64,000 nucleotides of DNA from Janthinobacterium lividum (lineage in GTDB: Bacteria; Pseudomonadota; Gammaproteobacteria; Burkholderiales; Burkholderiaceae_D), in the NCBI RefSeq assembly GCF_034424625.1, contig NZ_CP139976.1, forward strand, positions 5,456,001-5,520,000. The letters are read 5' to 3'. Within the stretch, counting starts at the first letter, position 1, and each line of letters starts with the position of its first letter. Of this stretch, positions 52,510 to 61,720 are shown piece by piece. The notes beneath the pieces were generated by a model. The model saw nothing but the letters and a program-made list of their open reading frames with translations, was not told the DNA's origin and made no database searches. The position numbers and the translations under genes are program-made.

Positions 52510-53604
52510 ATGCTGACGCGATTGCCCCTGCTGGCTGCCGGCGCGCTCGCGCTGGCGGCTACCCTGCCCGCCGCGGCACAGAACAATGTGCAGCTGTACG
52601 GCCGCCTGAACGTGGCGCTCGAAGCGCTGCACTCGTCCGCCAGCGGCGACAGCGTGCAGCGCGTATCCAACAACCGCTCGGTACTCGGTTTTCGCGGCAG
52701 CGAAGACCTGGGCGGCGGCTGGCAGGCGCTGTTCCAGGTCGAGGGCACCTTGTCGCCCGATACTGGCGCAGGATCAATCGCCGCGCGCGACACGCGCGTC
52801 GGTATTGCCGGGCCGTGGGGTACGCTCTTTGCCGGCAACTGGACCCTGCCCTACAACAGCGCCACATCCGCGCTCGACCCGTTCTACCCCACCACGGCCG
52901 GCTACATGAGCCTGATGGGCAACGGCGCGGGCGCCACCGAAAGCAATACCAGCAACACGTATTCCTTCGACCGGCGCCAGCAGAACAGCGTGCATTACTG
53001 GACGCCGCAGTGGCAAGGCTGGTCGCTGCGCGTGGCGCGCGGCATGGCGGAAGAACGGCTGGCCAGCGGCGCGCATCCGGCACTGACCTCGGCCGCATTG
53101 ATCTACGACGGTCGCACCCTGTACGCCACCCTGGCGCATGAGGCACACCACGACTATCAGGGACGCGGACTCTCCGACCGTGGCAGCAAGCTGGCCCTGG
53201 CCTGGCGCGTCGACAGCGCCACGCAGCTGGCGCTGGTGCTGGAAAGCCTGCGCTATGCGACGCCCACGGGCCAGCTGCGCCGCCGCACGGCCTACTTTTC
53301 CGCCACGCGCCAGTTCGGCCGCCACGGCCTGCGCTTCGGCCTGGCGCATGCCCAAAGCGCCAGCGGCAGCGCGCTGGAAAGCATCGGCACCGTGCGTGCG
53401 GGAGCGGATACGGGCGCCACCCACGCCACCGCCGGCTACGACTACCAGCTGTCGAAACGCAGCAGCCTGTATGCCTACTACACGCGCCTGGCCAACAGCC
53501 GCCACGGCATCGCCGACTTTGCCATCAACAGCCTGGGACACGAAACAGGCAGGGCGGGCGCCACCATGTCGGGCGTGGCGCTGGGGATCAGGCACAACTT
53601 CTGA
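52510..53604 (+). CDS. trimeric porin (Gram-negative porin family)
   Basis: Outer-membrane porin of 364 residues typical of Burkholderiales (OmpC-like): signal peptide ending at PAAAQNNVQLYGRLNVALEA, 16-strand barrel with NRSVLGFRGSEDLGGGWQAL, and C-terminal Phe in ALGIRHNF. ATG at 52510 is preferred because the longer frame runs inside the amidohydrolase gene. Probably delivers the amidohydrolase substrate to the periplasm. Confidence 0.9.
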   Translation: MLTRLPLLAAGALALAATLPAAAQNNVQLYGRLNVALEALHSSASGDSVQRVSNNRSVLGFRGSEDLGGGWQALFQVEGTLSPDTGAGSIAARDTRVGIAGPWGTLFAGNWTLPYNSATSALDPFYPTTAGYMSLMGNGAGATESNTSNTYSFDRRQQNSVHYWTPQWQGWSLRVARGMAEERLASGAHPALTSAALIYDGRTLYATLAHEAHHDYQGRGLSDRGSKLALAWRVDSATQLALVLESLRYATPTGQLRRRTAYFSATRQFGRHGLRFGLAHAQSASGSALESIGTVRAGADTGATHATAGYDYQLSKRSSLYAYYTRLANSRHGIADFAINSLGHETGRAGATMSGVALGIRHNF

Positions 53605-53611
53605 GCGGCGC

Positions 53612-54052
53612 TCAGTCCCAGCAGACCGACAGTACGGTATAGCCCTGTGACGGGTCAGGAGCGTTGTCGGGCTTGCCGTAAGGCCAGCCGGGGATGACGC
53701 CGTCGGCTTCCATGCCGGCGATCCAGCGCTCCACCTCGTCCTGGCGTGCGGACGTGAAGATATGCACGTTTTCCGCAGGCGGAAAACGTTTCGCGTCCAC
53801 GTCCGCCTCGCCATAGTCGCACCAATCCTGGTGCAAGCCGACCAGCACCTTTTCCACGTCCGGCCTGGCGGCGATCTCGCGGAACCTTTCATACAACTGC
53901 GCAATCGGCGGGCGGCCATAGCCCCACTGGTTCGGCGCGATCGACTCTTCGTCGGTATTGCCTGCAAAGTAGAGATCGAGATCAATCACGGGTGGCGCAT
54001 CGCCATCGTAGGCGTCGAGCGAGGCCAGGTACTGGGACAGTTTTTCGGGCAT
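53612..54052 (-). CDS. hypothetical protein
   Basis: Protein of 146 residues without signal peptide. It is acidic at the N-terminus (LDAYDGDAPPVIDLDLYFAG) with a conserved-looking middle (RPDVEKVLVGLHQDWCDYGE) and aromatic end GYTVLSVCWD. The start at 54052 is the first good Met. It converges with the porin gene, 7 bases apart. I do not recognise the family. Confidence 0.6.
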   Translation of the reverse strand: MPEKLSQYLASLDAYDGDAPPVIDLDLYFAGNTDEESIAPNQWGYGRPPIAQLYERFREIAARPDVEKVLVGLHQDWCDYGEADVDAKRFPPAENVHIFTSARQDEVERWIAGMEADGVIPGWPYGKPDNAPDPSQGYTVLSVCWD

Positions 54053-54200
54053 GGGTAGAGTTCCGCTGATGTGAAAGCCAATGCAATATTGTAGCCTGCA
54101 GACGTATATGCCAGCGGAGCAACGCGCCTGGGTTCGAGCTCGCGGTCGGCTTCCAATACAGATTGGTCCCGTCAGCCATGGCGCTGAAATCGAGGACGAC

Positions 54201-54234
54201 AAAAAACCCGCTGACTTTTGCAAGCAAGCGGGTT
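54201..54234 (-). terminator. intrinsic terminator downstream of tRNA-Thr
   Basis: On the minus strand stem AACCCGCT / AGCGGGTT (arms 54227-54234 and 54205-54212) followed by six T. It ends the tRNA transcript 14 bases after the CCA end. Confidence 0.75.
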
Positions 54235-54247
54235 TTCTGATGAAACT

Positions 54248-54323
54248 TGGTGCCGTTGGCCGGAATCGAACTGGCGACCTTCACATTACGAATGTGCTGC
54301 TCTACCAACTGAGCTACAACGGC
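54248..54323 (-). tRNA. tRNA-Thr (anticodon CGU)
   Basis: Standard cloverleaf: acceptor GCCGTTG / CAACGGC, D-arm GCTC...GAGC, anticodon loop TTCGTAA (CGU), T-loop TTCGATT, CCA encoded. It matches the usual bacterial thrW-type gene, including the G27-A43 pair. One A-C mismatch lies in the T stem (positions 52/62). Reads ACG codons, common in this genome. Confidence 0.93.
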
Positions 54324-54439
54324 GAAGACCCACATTCTACAAACAATGCACAAAATTTGCTAGTGTCAACGCGAACTTTTTTGCATTTTTTTAGCGGCCC
54401 GGCTGCGGGCCGCTAAAAATCGTGGAAAAGTGCGGCTTT

Positions 54440-55441
54440 TTACTCCGCGTGGTAGGCGGTCACGCGGGCCACTTCGTCTTTCGAACCGAGGAAGACGGGC
54501 ACGCGCTGGTGCAGCTTGTGCGGGGCGATGTCCATGATGCGCTGCTGGCCGTCGGTGGCTGCGCCGCCGGCTTGCTCGACGATGAAGGCCATCGGATTCG
54601 CTTCGTACATCAGGCGCAGCTTGCCCGGCATCGAGGTGTCGCGCAGGTCGGCAGGGTACATGAAGATGCCGCCGCGGTTCAGGATGCGGTGCACGTCGGC
54701 CACCATCGAGGCGATCCAGCGCATGTTGAAGTTGGTGCCGCGCGGGCCCGTGTCGCCGGCCAGCAGTTCATCGACATAGCGTTTCACCGGCGGATGCCAG
54801 TGGCGCGCGTTCGACATATTGATGGCGAACTCCTTCGTCGTCGGCGGAATCTGCATATTGCTTTGCGTGAGGACCCACGAACCCATCTCGCGGTCCAGGG
54901 TGAAGCAGTTCACGCCATTGCCGAAGGTCAGTACCAGCATGGTTTGCGGGCCGTACACGGCATAGCCGGCCGCCACCTGCTTGCTGCCCGCCTGCATGAA
55001 GTCCTGCTCGGTCGGCTGACCCATGCCGTCCGGCGCTTTCAGTACCGAGAAGATGGTGCCGATCGACACGTTGACATCGATGTTCGAGGAACCATCCAGT
55101 GGGTCGAACAGCAGCATGTATTCGCCCTTCGGATAGCGGTTCGGGATCGGGTGGATCGATTCCATCTCTTCCGACGCCATGGCCGCCAGGTGGCCGCCCC
55201 ATTCATTCGCTTCGAGCAGGATCTCGTTGGAGATGATGTCGAGTTTCTTTTGTACTTCGCCCTGCACGTTTTCCGTGTCGGCCGTGCCCAGCACTTCACC
55301 GAGGGCGCCCTTGCCGACAGCGTGGCTGATGGTTTTGCAGGCGCGCGCGACGACTTCGATCAGCAGGCGCAGTTCGGCCGGAATGCTGTTGTTCGAGCGC
55401 TGCTCTTCAACCAGGTATTGCGTAAGACTGATGCGTTTCAT
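54440..55441 (-). CDS. fbp: fructose-1,6-bisphosphatase, class 1
   Basis: Gluconeogenic enzyme of 333 residues converting fructose-1,6-bisphosphate to fructose-6-phosphate. The catalytic metal motif [16 protein letters not shown] is intact, with [16 protein letters not shown] upstream holding the other Glu ligands. Full length for class 1. The pepN stop lies 32 bases upstream on the same strand, so the two are probably co-transcribed. Confidence 0.96.
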   Translation of the reverse strand: MKRISLTQYLVEEQRSNNSIPAELRLLIEVVARACKTISHAVGKGALGEVLGTADTENVQGEVQKKLDIISNEILLEANEWGGHLAAMASEEMESIHPIPNRYPKGEYMLLFDPLDGSSNIDVNVSIGTIFSVLKAPDGMGQPTEQDFMQAGSKQVAAGYAVYGPQTMLVLTFGNGVNCFTLDREMGSWVLTQSNMQIPPTTKEFAINMSNARHWHPPVKRYVDELLAGDTGPRGTNFNMRWIASMVADVHRILNRGGIFMYPADLRDTSMPGKLRLMYEANPMAFIVEQAGGAATDGQQRIMDIAPHKLHQRVPVFLGSKDEVARVTAYHAE

Positions 55442-55473
55442 GAAATCCCTCTGTTTTGATGATTATTGCGGTG

Positions 55474-58128
55474 TTAATTGGCCAATGCCTTGCTGACGAC
55501 TTCCATCACGTCATTCGACAGGCTGGCCTGGCCGGCGACTTTTTCCAGCGCCTCGCGCATGTGGCTTTGCAGCGCGGGCACGTAACGGCGCCAGCGGTCC
55601 ATGGAGCGCGCCAGGCGGGCCGCCACTTGCGGGTTCAGGGCATCGAGCGCGATGACTTGTTCGGCCCAAAAGGCATAGCCGCTGCCGTCAGCCGCATGGA
55701 ATTGCGACGGATTGGCGTTGGTGAAATTGAAGATCAGGCTGCGCGCGCGGTTCGGGTTTTTCAGGGTGAAGGCCGGATGCGTCATCAGTTGACGCACGGC
55801 TTGCACATCGGTCGATGGCGCGGCCGCCTGCATGGCGAACCACTTGTCGACCACCAGCGCCTCGTTCTCGAAATCGCCATAGAAGCTGGCCAGGGCCGCC
55901 TGCGCATGCGGCTGCGAGCCGGAATGAATCAGCGCCGCCAGTGCCGCGGCGCGGTCCGTCATGTTGCCGGCATTGTCGAACTGCAGCCGCGCCAGGTCCA
56001 GCTCCGCCGCTGCGGGCGCAATCAGCAGATACGACAGGGCCAGGTTCTTCAGCGCGCGCTTGCCGGCCGACAGGGCGTCCGGGCTGTACTCGCCCGGCGT
56101 CTGGTTGGCGTGGTATTGCGCCAGCAGCTCAGGTTTCAGCGCGGCAGCGATGGTGCGGCGCATGAACTGGCGCGCCGCATGGATCGCCTGCGGGTCGACT
56201 TGCGCCAGGCGCTCGGCGATGATGGTTTCCGACGGCAGGATCAGGGCCAGCTCGCGGAAGGCAGGATCGAGCGTTTCATCGGCCAGCAAGGCGCGCTGCG
56301 CTTCGATGAAGGTGTCGTCCAGCGCCAGCGCTTCGCCTGCGGCGACGGCGCCGGTCAGTTTCAGCAGGCGCTCCATGGCCAGGCGCTGGCCCGCTTCCCA
56401 GCGGTTCACGGAATCGCTGTCGTGGCGGAACAGGTGCAGCAGTTCGGCGTCGGTATAGCCGTATTCGAGCACCACGGGCGCGGAAAAGTCGCGCAGCAGC
56501 GACGGCACGGGGGCTTGCGTCACATTCGTGAAGCGGAAAGTCTGCGACGCCTGCGTCAATTCCAGCACGACGCTGGTAGCGCCGTTCGATGCCACGCCAT
56601 CCACGTACAGCGGCAGGTCGCCGCCATCGGCAGCCAGCAGGCCGACGGTGACGGGAATGTGGAACGGCAGTTTCTTCGGCTGGCCCGGCGTGGCGGGGCA
56701 GCTTTGCGCCAGGGTCAGCTCGAACGTCTGGCTGGCGGCATCGTAGCGCGTGGAAGCGGTGACGATGGGCGTGCCGGCCTGGCTGTACCAGCGCTCGAAC
56801 TGGCTGAAGTCGCGGCCATTCGCGTCGGCCATGGCGGCGAGGAAGTCGTCGCACTGGACGGCCTGGCCATCGTGGCGCTCGAAATACAGGTCCATGCCCT
56901 TGCGGAAGCCGTCGCGGCCCACGAGGGTCTGGTACATGCGCACCACTTCGGCGCCCTTTTCGTAGATCGTGACCGTATAAAAGTTATTGATCTCGACGAA
57001 GGAGTCGGGACGCACGGGATGGGCCATCGGGCCCGCGTCTTCAGGGAACTGCGCCTGGCGCAGGGTGCGCACCTGGTCGATGCGCGTGACGGCGCGGCCC
57101 GTATCCGTGCCGATCATGTCGGCCGAGAATTCCTGGTCGCGGAACACCGTCAAGCCTTCCTTCAGCGACAGCTGGAACCAGTCGCGGCACGTCACGCGGT
57201 TGCCGGTCCAGTTATGAAAGTATTCATGGCCCACCACCGCTTCGATGCCCGCGTAATCGACGTCCGTCGCCACGCGCGCATTGGCCAGCACATACTTGGT
57301 GTTGAAGATGTTCAGCCCCTTGTTTTCCATGGCACCCATGTTGAAGTCGCCCACGGCGACGATCATGAAGCGGTCCAGGTCCAGTTCCAGGCCGAAGCGC
57401 TCCTCGTCCCAGCGGATCGAGTTTTTCAGCGACTGCATGGCGTAGTCGGTTTTATCGAGGTTGCCGTCTTCCACCCACACTTGCAGCAGCACTTCGCGGC
57501 CCGACTTCAAGGTGTAGCACTCTTCCTGGCACACCAGGCGCGCCGCCACCAGGGCGAACAGGTAGGACGGCTTCTTGAACGGGTCTTCCCACTTGGCGTA
57601 ATGGCGGCCGTCACCGAGGTCGCCCTCTTCGATCAGGTTGCCGTTCGATAGCAGTACCGGATATTGCTCCTTGTCGGCGCGCAGCATGACTGTGTACTTG
57701 GCCATCACGTCCGGGCGGTCCGGGAAGAAGGTGATGCGGCGGAAGCCTTCCGCTTCGCATTGCGTGAAGAAATTATGGTTCGACACGTACAGGCCGGACA
57801 GCGAGGTATTGTCCTGCGGCGCCAGCACGGTTTCGATATCGAGCGTAACATCGTCCGGTGCCTTGGGAATGGTCAGCATGCTGGCCGTCAGCTTGTACTG
57901 CGACGGCTTGAGCAGCTTGCCGTTCAGGCGGACTTGCACCAGTTCAATATGTTCGCCGTGCAATTCGATGCTGCGGCTGGTGCTGGCCGGGTTGTGGCGC
58001 ATGCGGATCCGGCTCGCCACCACTGTGCGGGCGGGATCGAGATCGAAACCAAGTTCGACGCTGTCGACCAGGAAGCTGGGCGGCGTGTAATCTTTGCGGT
58101 AAATCGTCTGAGGGCTGTCTGTGCGCAT
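55474..58128 (-). CDS. pepN: aminopeptidase N (M1 family)
   Basis: Cytoplasmic metallopeptidase of 884 residues, close to the E. coli PepN length (870). Motifs: substrate-anchoring MGAMENKGLNIF and zinc site HEYFHNWTGNRVTCRDWFQL with the third Glu in LKEGLTVFRDQ. Cleaves N-terminal residues from peptides. Start MRTDSPQTIYRKDYTPPSF is typical. It is in the same orientation as fbp and divergent from the DUF4136 lipoprotein gene. Confidence 0.95.
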   Translation of the reverse strand: MRTDSPQTIYRKDYTPPSFLVDSVELGFDLDPARTVVASRIRMRHNPASTSRSIELHGEHIELVQVRLNGKLLKPSQYKLTASMLTIPKAPDDVTLDIETVLAPQDNTSLSGLYVSNHNFFTQCEAEGFRRITFFPDRPDVMAKYTVMLRADKEQYPVLLSNGNLIEEGDLGDGRHYAKWEDPFKKPSYLFALVAARLVCQEECYTLKSGREVLLQVWVEDGNLDKTDYAMQSLKNSIRWDEERFGLELDLDRFMIVAVGDFNMGAMENKGLNIFNTKYVLANARVATDVDYAGIEAVVGHEYFHNWTGNRVTCRDWFQLSLKEGLTVFRDQEFSADMIGTDTGRAVTRIDQVRTLRQAQFPEDAGPMAHPVRPDSFVEINNFYTVTIYEKGAEVVRMYQTLVGRDGFRKGMDLYFERHDGQAVQCDDFLAAMADANGRDFSQFERWYSQAGTPIVTASTRYDAASQTFELTLAQSCPATPGQPKKLPFHIPVTVGLLAADGGDLPLYVDGVASNGATSVVLELTQASQTFRFTNVTQAPVPSLLRDFSAPVVLEYGYTDAELLHLFRHDSDSVNRWEAGQRLAMERLLKLTGAVAAGEALALDDTFIEAQRALLADETLDPAFRELALILPSETIIAERLAQVDPQAIHAARQFMRRTIAAALKPELLAQYHANQTPGEYSPDALSAGKRALKNLALSYLLIAPAAAELDLARLQFDNAGNMTDRAAALAALIHSGSQPHAQAALASFYGDFENEALVVDKWFAMQAAAPSTDVQAVRQLMTHPAFTLKNPNRARSLIFNFTNANPSQFHAADGSGYAFWAEQVIALDALNPQVAARLARSMDRWRRYVPALQSHMREALEKVAGQASLSNDVMEVVSKALAN

Positions 58129-58279
58129 AGGGATTTGGGTGGGAGCGGAGGCAAAAGCCTATTTTACCAACACCAGCCCCCGATAGTCGCGATTCAGGCC
58201 AGGAATGTTGGATTCCCTTACACGCCGACATGCTCGGTAACATTCTGTAATAATGAATAGAAACAAATAGAACTATTCT

Positions 58280-58285
58280 TATAAT
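58280..58285 (+). promoter_or_regulatory. consensus -10 box of the DUF4136 lipoprotein gene
   Basis: A TATAAT (58280-58285) precedes the lipoprotein gene in an A/T-rich gap, with no good -35 at 17 bases. The gene also has the perfect ribosome site AGGAGG (58313-58318), 7 bases from the ATG. Confidence 0.4.
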
Positions 58286-58325
58286 ACTAAGCGATGAATT
58301 GTGTCTACTATCAGGAGGTCATGCA

Positions 58326-58955
58326 ATGAAACGTTATCTCACCATCATGATGGCCGCATTGACCGTGTTGCTGACCGGATGCGCCACCACCATACGCAGC
58401 GACGTCACCGTCTTCCACGAGTGGCCTGCGCAATTGCAGGACAAATCGTATGCGTTTGAAGCGCCAGCGGCGGAAAACGACACGCTGGAATACCGCAGCT
58501 ACCAGAACCTGGTGCGCGCGGAACTGGCCAAGCACGGCTTCGGCGAAGCTTCCGGCCCGGCGGCAGCCAATTTGCGCGTGGCGATGCAGTTTTCCACCGT
58601 CGACTATCCTGAGCGCGTGCTGCAGGCGTCTGATCCATTCTGGTATGGCCCTGGCTACTGGCCTGGCCGCTACGGCTACCGCTACGGCGCGTGGCCAGGC
58701 TATGGCCGCTTTGGCTATAACCCCTACTGGTATGGTCCGATGGACATGGAAGAAAGCGTGCGCCACAAATACGAACGCGAATTGCGCGTGACGATCAATG
58801 ACCGCACCGGCAAGAAACTGTATGACGTGACCGTGCAATCGACCAGCAACAAGCGCGCCACGTCGCAGGTGATGCCGGCCATGGTCGCCAGCGCCTTTGC
58901 CGACTTCCCCGGACAAAGCGGCGTTCCCCGCAAGGTGGAAGTCAAGATAGACTGA
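58326..58955 (+). CDS. DUF4136-domain lipoprotein
   Basis: Lipoprotein of 209 residues: signal LLTGC with Cys19, then a DUF4136-type domain (TVFHEWPAQLQDKSYAFEAP, NLRVAMQFSTVDYPE), a Tyr/Gly/Pro-rich insert in the middle (YGPGYWPGRYGYRYGAWPGY), and a conserved end (VTINDRTGKKLYDVTV). Such proteins are outer-membrane lipoproteins of unknown role. Perfect AGGAGG upstream. The 118-bp palindromic element begins directly after the stop. Confidence 0.85.
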   Translation: MKRYLTIMMAALTVLLTGCATTIRSDVTVFHEWPAQLQDKSYAFEAPAAENDTLEYRSYQNLVRAELAKHGFGEASGPAAANLRVAMQFSTVDYPERVLQASDPFWYGPGYWPGRYGYRYGAWPGYGRFGYNPYWYGPMDMEESVRHKYERELRVTINDRTGKKLYDVTVQSTSNKRATSQVMPAMVASAFADFPGQSGVPRKVEVKID

Positions 58956-58957
58956 GA

Positions 58958-59075
58958 GCGCCAGCCAAAACCTACTGCGCGTCGCGCTTTGCGGCCGGCG
59001 ATGCTCACCGTACTAAAGTACGGTTGCGCTTCTCGGCCACAAATCACTGCCGCTCGCTACGGTTTTGTCAGGCGC
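58958..59075. repeat. 118-bp palindromic intergenic element
   Basis: Nested inverted arms: GCGCC...AAAACC with GGTTTT...GGCGC at the ends, GGCC pairs inside, and a central palindrome CCGTACT-N2-AGTACGG (59008-59023). It sits just after the DUF4136 stop. I recall a similar sequence as a repeat of related genomes. Compare the element at 11005-11114, which has the same kind of centre. Confidence 0.6.
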
Positions 59076-59094
59076 GAGAAGTCTGGAGTACTTT

Positions 59095-59136
59095 AAAAAA
59101 ACCGGCTGGTGCAGCGATGCGCAAGCCGGTTTTTTT
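59095..59136. terminator. bidirectional intrinsic terminator
   Basis: Stem AACCGGCT / AGCCGGTT with seven A before and seven T after, so it works both ways: for the DUF4136 gene from the left and for the mgsA-qor-small peptide operon from the right. Confidence 0.8.
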
Positions 59137-59140
59137 ATGT

Positions 59141-59254
59141 CTACGAATAATACGCTTCGGCCGCAAACGTCAGCGCGCCGATCAGGGCCACGGCCAATAA
59201 CAGCACGATCAGCAGGCGGCCGAACTTCGGCGTGCCGTCATCGCTGCCGCTCAT
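59141..59254 (-). CDS. 37-residue single-helix membrane peptide
   Basis: Short gene overlapping the qor stop by ATGA. It encodes MSGSDDGTPKFGRLLIVLL followed by LAVALIGALTFAAEAYYS: an acidic N-terminus, a positive patch and one membrane helix. Coupled translation and a terminator 5 bases after its stop indicate a real gene. Topology by the positive-inside rule is N-in. Function unknown; it may assist an enzyme at the membrane. Confidence 0.65.
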   Translation of the reverse strand: MSGSDDGTPKFGRLLIVLLLAVALIGALTFAAEAYYS

Positions 59255-60240
59255 GGCACGATGATGGTGGAACCGGTCGTCTTGCGCCCTTCCAGGTCCG
59301 TGTGCGCCTGGGCGATATGGGCCAGGCTGTAGCGCTGGTTGATCTCGATCTGCACTTCGCCGCTGCTGACGACGCCGAACAGCGAGGTGGCCATTTCTTC
59401 CAGGTTCGCACGGTTCGAGGCATAGCTGAACAGGGCCGGGCGCGTGAGGAACAGCGAGCCGCGCGACGCCAGTTCACTGAGGGTGAAGGCCGGCACGGGA
59501 CCGGACGCGTTGCCGAAGCTGACCATCATGCCCAGCGGCGCCAGGCAGTCGAGCGAACCCGTAAACGTATCCTTGCCGATGGAATCGTACACCACGGAGA
59601 CGCCCTTGCCGCCCGTGATCTCGCGCACGCGCTCGACGAAGTTTTCCGTGTTGTAGTTGATGACGTGGGCGGCGCCATGCGCCTTGGCCAGCGCCGCCTT
59701 TTCATCGGAACCGGCCGTGCCGATCAGGTTCACACCCAGCACTTTCGCCCACTGGCAGGCGATCAGGCCCACGCCGCCCGCGGCCGCGTGGAACAGGACG
59801 GTATCGCCCGCCTTCAGGGCCACCGTGCGGTGGAACAGGTATTGCACCGTCAAGCCTTGCAGCATCATGGCGGCGGCCGTATCGAAAGCGATGCGCTCGG
59901 GCAACACCAGCAGCAGCGCCGCCGGCAAGTTGCGCTGCTGCGCATACGCGCCATTGATGCGCGCCGCATACGCCACCCGGTCGCCGATTTTCACTTCCGT
60001 GACGCCCTCACCCACTGCCTCGACGATGCCCGCCCCCTCGACACCGAGGCCATTGGGCAGCGGCTGCGGGTACAGGCCAGTGCGGAAATACACGTCGATG
60101 AAATTGAGGCCGATGGCCTCGTGTTTCACGCGCGCCTCGCCGGGGCCGGGCGGCGGCAGTTCCACGTCCACGTATTCCATCACATCCGGGCCGCCCACGC
60201 GCTGCACGCGGATGGCCTTGGTGGTAATCGTTGCACTCAT
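59251..60240 (-). CDS. qor: NADPH:quinone oxidoreductase, zeta-crystallin-like (QOR)
   Basis: Medium-chain dehydrogenase/reductase of 329 residues without the structural zinc. Cofactor motif AAAGGVGLIACQWAKVLG, substrate-side NFIDVYFRTGLYP and quinone-domain SIGKDTFTGSLDCL are typical of QOR. It reduces quinones with NADPH. Start at 60240 (second ATG) because GGAG stands 6 bases before it. It follows mgsA by 22 bases and is coupled to the small peptide gene. Common partner of stress genes. Confidence 0.92.
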   Translation of the reverse strand: MSATITTKAIRVQRVGGPDVMEYVDVELPPPGPGEARVKHEAIGLNFIDVYFRTGLYPQPLPNGLGVEGAGIVEAVGEGVTEVKIGDRVAYAARINGAYAQQRNLPAALLLVLPERIAFDTAAAMMLQGLTVQYLFHRTVALKAGDTVLFHAAAGGVGLIACQWAKVLGVNLIGTAGSDEKAALAKAHGAAHVINYNTENFVERVREITGGKGVSVVYDSIGKDTFTGSLDCLAPLGMMVSFGNASGPVPAFTLSELASRGSLFLTRPALFSYASNRANLEEMATSLFGVVSSGEVQIEINQRYSLAHIAQAHTDLEGRKTTGSTIIVP

Positions 60241-60262
60241 GCTCATCTCCTTGTCTGGGGAA

Positions 60263-60652
60263 TCAGGCGGCCGCGCTGGCCCGCGCCTGCAACTGCGACA
60301 GCACCAGGTGCGCCGAAGACAGATTCGTCGCGCACGCCACGTTGTGCACGTCGCAGGCGCGCACCAGGGCGTTGATGTCCGGCTCGTGCGGCTGCGGCGT
60401 CATCGGGTCGCGCAGGAAAATCACGCAATCGATCAAGCCTTCCACCAGCAGCGAGCCGATCTGCAAGTCGCCGCCGAACGGACCGGAATGCTTGCGTTCG
60501 ACCGCCAGGCCCAGTTCGTTGATCAGGCGGCCGCCCGTGGTGCCCGTGGCCGACAGTTCGCAACCCTTCAAAAAGTCCAGGTATTCGCCCGCCAGGGTAA
60601 TCATGTCATCTTTTTTCTTGTCGTGGGCAATCAGGGCGATACGTGTTTTCAT
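60263..60652 (-). CDS. mgsA: methylglyoxal synthase
   Basis: Enzyme of 129 residues converting dihydroxyacetone phosphate into methylglyoxal and phosphate when sugar phosphates pile up. Motifs: [33 protein letters not shown] and the catalytic region [15 protein letters not shown]. The start at 60652 (MKTRIAL) is standard. It precedes qor in an operon with the EamA permease. Confidence 0.94.
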   Translation of the reverse strand: MKTRIALIAHDKKKDDMITLAGEYLDFLKGCELSATGTTGGRLINELGLAVERKHSGPFGGDLQIGSLLVEGLIDCVIFLRDPMTPQPHEPDINALVRACDVHNVACATNLSSAHLVLSQLQARASAAA

Positions 60653-60681
60653 GGTGAGGACCATTTCAGTGGGTGGAGGAA

Positions 60682-61602
60682 TTATTTCTTTTTCGACAGC
60701 AAGTAGATACCGGCCAAGACCAGGCTGGTGCCAGCCAGTTGCCAATTGGTGATCGGTTCATCGAGAATCATGGCGCCCAGGAACAGGGTCGACACGGGAC
60801 CGATCATGCCCGCTTGCGAGGCGACGGGCGCGCCGATGCGCTCGACGGCGATCATCGTCATGAAGACGGGCATCACCGTGCAAAAGATGCCGTTCAGCAA
60901 AGACAAGCCATACACGGGCATGGGCTGGATCAGCAGCTCGACGGGACGCAGGATGAAGAATTGAAAGATGCAGGCAAAGCTGGCCACGCACATCGCATAG
61001 CTAACCAGGCGCATCGAGCCGATGCGCTTGACCAGTTCACCCGAGCCCAGCAGATACACGGCATACGCGCAAGCCGAACCCAGCACGAGAGTCGACCCCA
61101 GCGCCACATTGCTGGCGCCGCCCTGCAAGTCGTGCACGAACACCAGCACGATGCCGCAATAGGACGTGAACAGTGCCAGCCACTGCAGGCGGCTGATGCG
61201 CTGCTTGAAGTACACGGTGGTAATCAGCAGTACGAAGGTGGGCGTAAGGAACAGGATCAAGCGCTCCAGGCCCACGGAAATGTATTGCAGGCCCAGAAAA
61301 TCCAGATAGCTGGACAGGTAGTAGCCAACGAGGCCCAGCCCGACGAGGCGCAGCCGGTCGCTGGTCGACAGCGGCGGCTCCGTGCGCATCTTCCACCAGG
61401 CGATGACGGCGAATACGGGCAGCGAAAAAATCATCCTGAAGGCGATCAGGGTGACGGCGTCGATCTGGTAACGGTACAGCAGCTTGGCGACGATAGCCTT
61501 GGTGGAAAACAGCACCGCGCCGCCCACGGCGATGGCCAGGCCACCGAGGTAGACGGAACGGGGAAGCGAGGGAGGAGATACTTGCGGGGAACTGGAGCTC
61601 AT
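60682..61602 (-). CDS. EamA/DMT-family permease
   Basis: Permease of 306 residues with ten predicted helices (two EamA repeats). First helices [18 protein letters not shown] and [18 protein letters not shown]; later [19 protein letters not shown]. Substrate unknown, often amino acids or metabolites. The start is uncertain: ATG at 61602 has GGAG directly before it, and a TTG at 61620 is possible. TACAAT just upstream could be a -10 box, so the mRNA may have a very short leader. First gene of the mgsA-qor operon, 29 bases apart. Confidence 0.87.
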   Translation of the reverse strand: MSSSSPQVSPPSLPRSVYLGGLAIAVGGAVLFSTKAIVAKLLYRYQIDAVTLIAFRMIFSLPVFAVIAWWKMRTEPPLSTSDRLRLVGLGLVGYYLSSYLDFLGLQYISVGLERLILFLTPTFVLLITTVYFKQRISRLQWLALFTSYCGIVLVFVHDLQGGASNVALGSTLVLGSACAYAVYLLGSGELVKRIGSMRLVSYAMCVASFACIFQFFILRPVELLIQPMPVYGLSLLNGIFCTVMPVFMTMIAVERIGAPVASQAGMIGPVSTLFLGAMILDEPITNWQLAGTSLVLAGIYLLSKKK

Positions 61603-61657
61603 CTCCAGATTGTAAGGCAAAAGCGACAGGCGGCTGATAAGCCCGACGGCAAAAACC

Positions 61658-61684
61658 GGGGTCGGACCCTGAGGGTCTGAACCC
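61658..61684. repeat. GGGTCnGACCC hairpin repeat, copy 2
   Basis: Arms GGGGTCGGACCC and GGGTCTGAACCC with a 3-base loop; same motif as at 31440-31467. It lies between the EamA start and the PhoD stop, where it may end transcription of the phoD gene. Confidence 0.6.
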
Positions 61685-61720
61685 AGCCCTTGCTTTGGGC
61701 TTGACGTTTAATAAATAATT

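Noticed and set aside
54386..54419. Long hairpin with stem TTTTTAGCGGCCCG / CGGGCCGCTAAAAA after fbp, as a terminator
   Set aside because: The T-run precedes and the A-run follows the stem in both directions, the reverse of an intrinsic terminator; kept only as a structured spacer.
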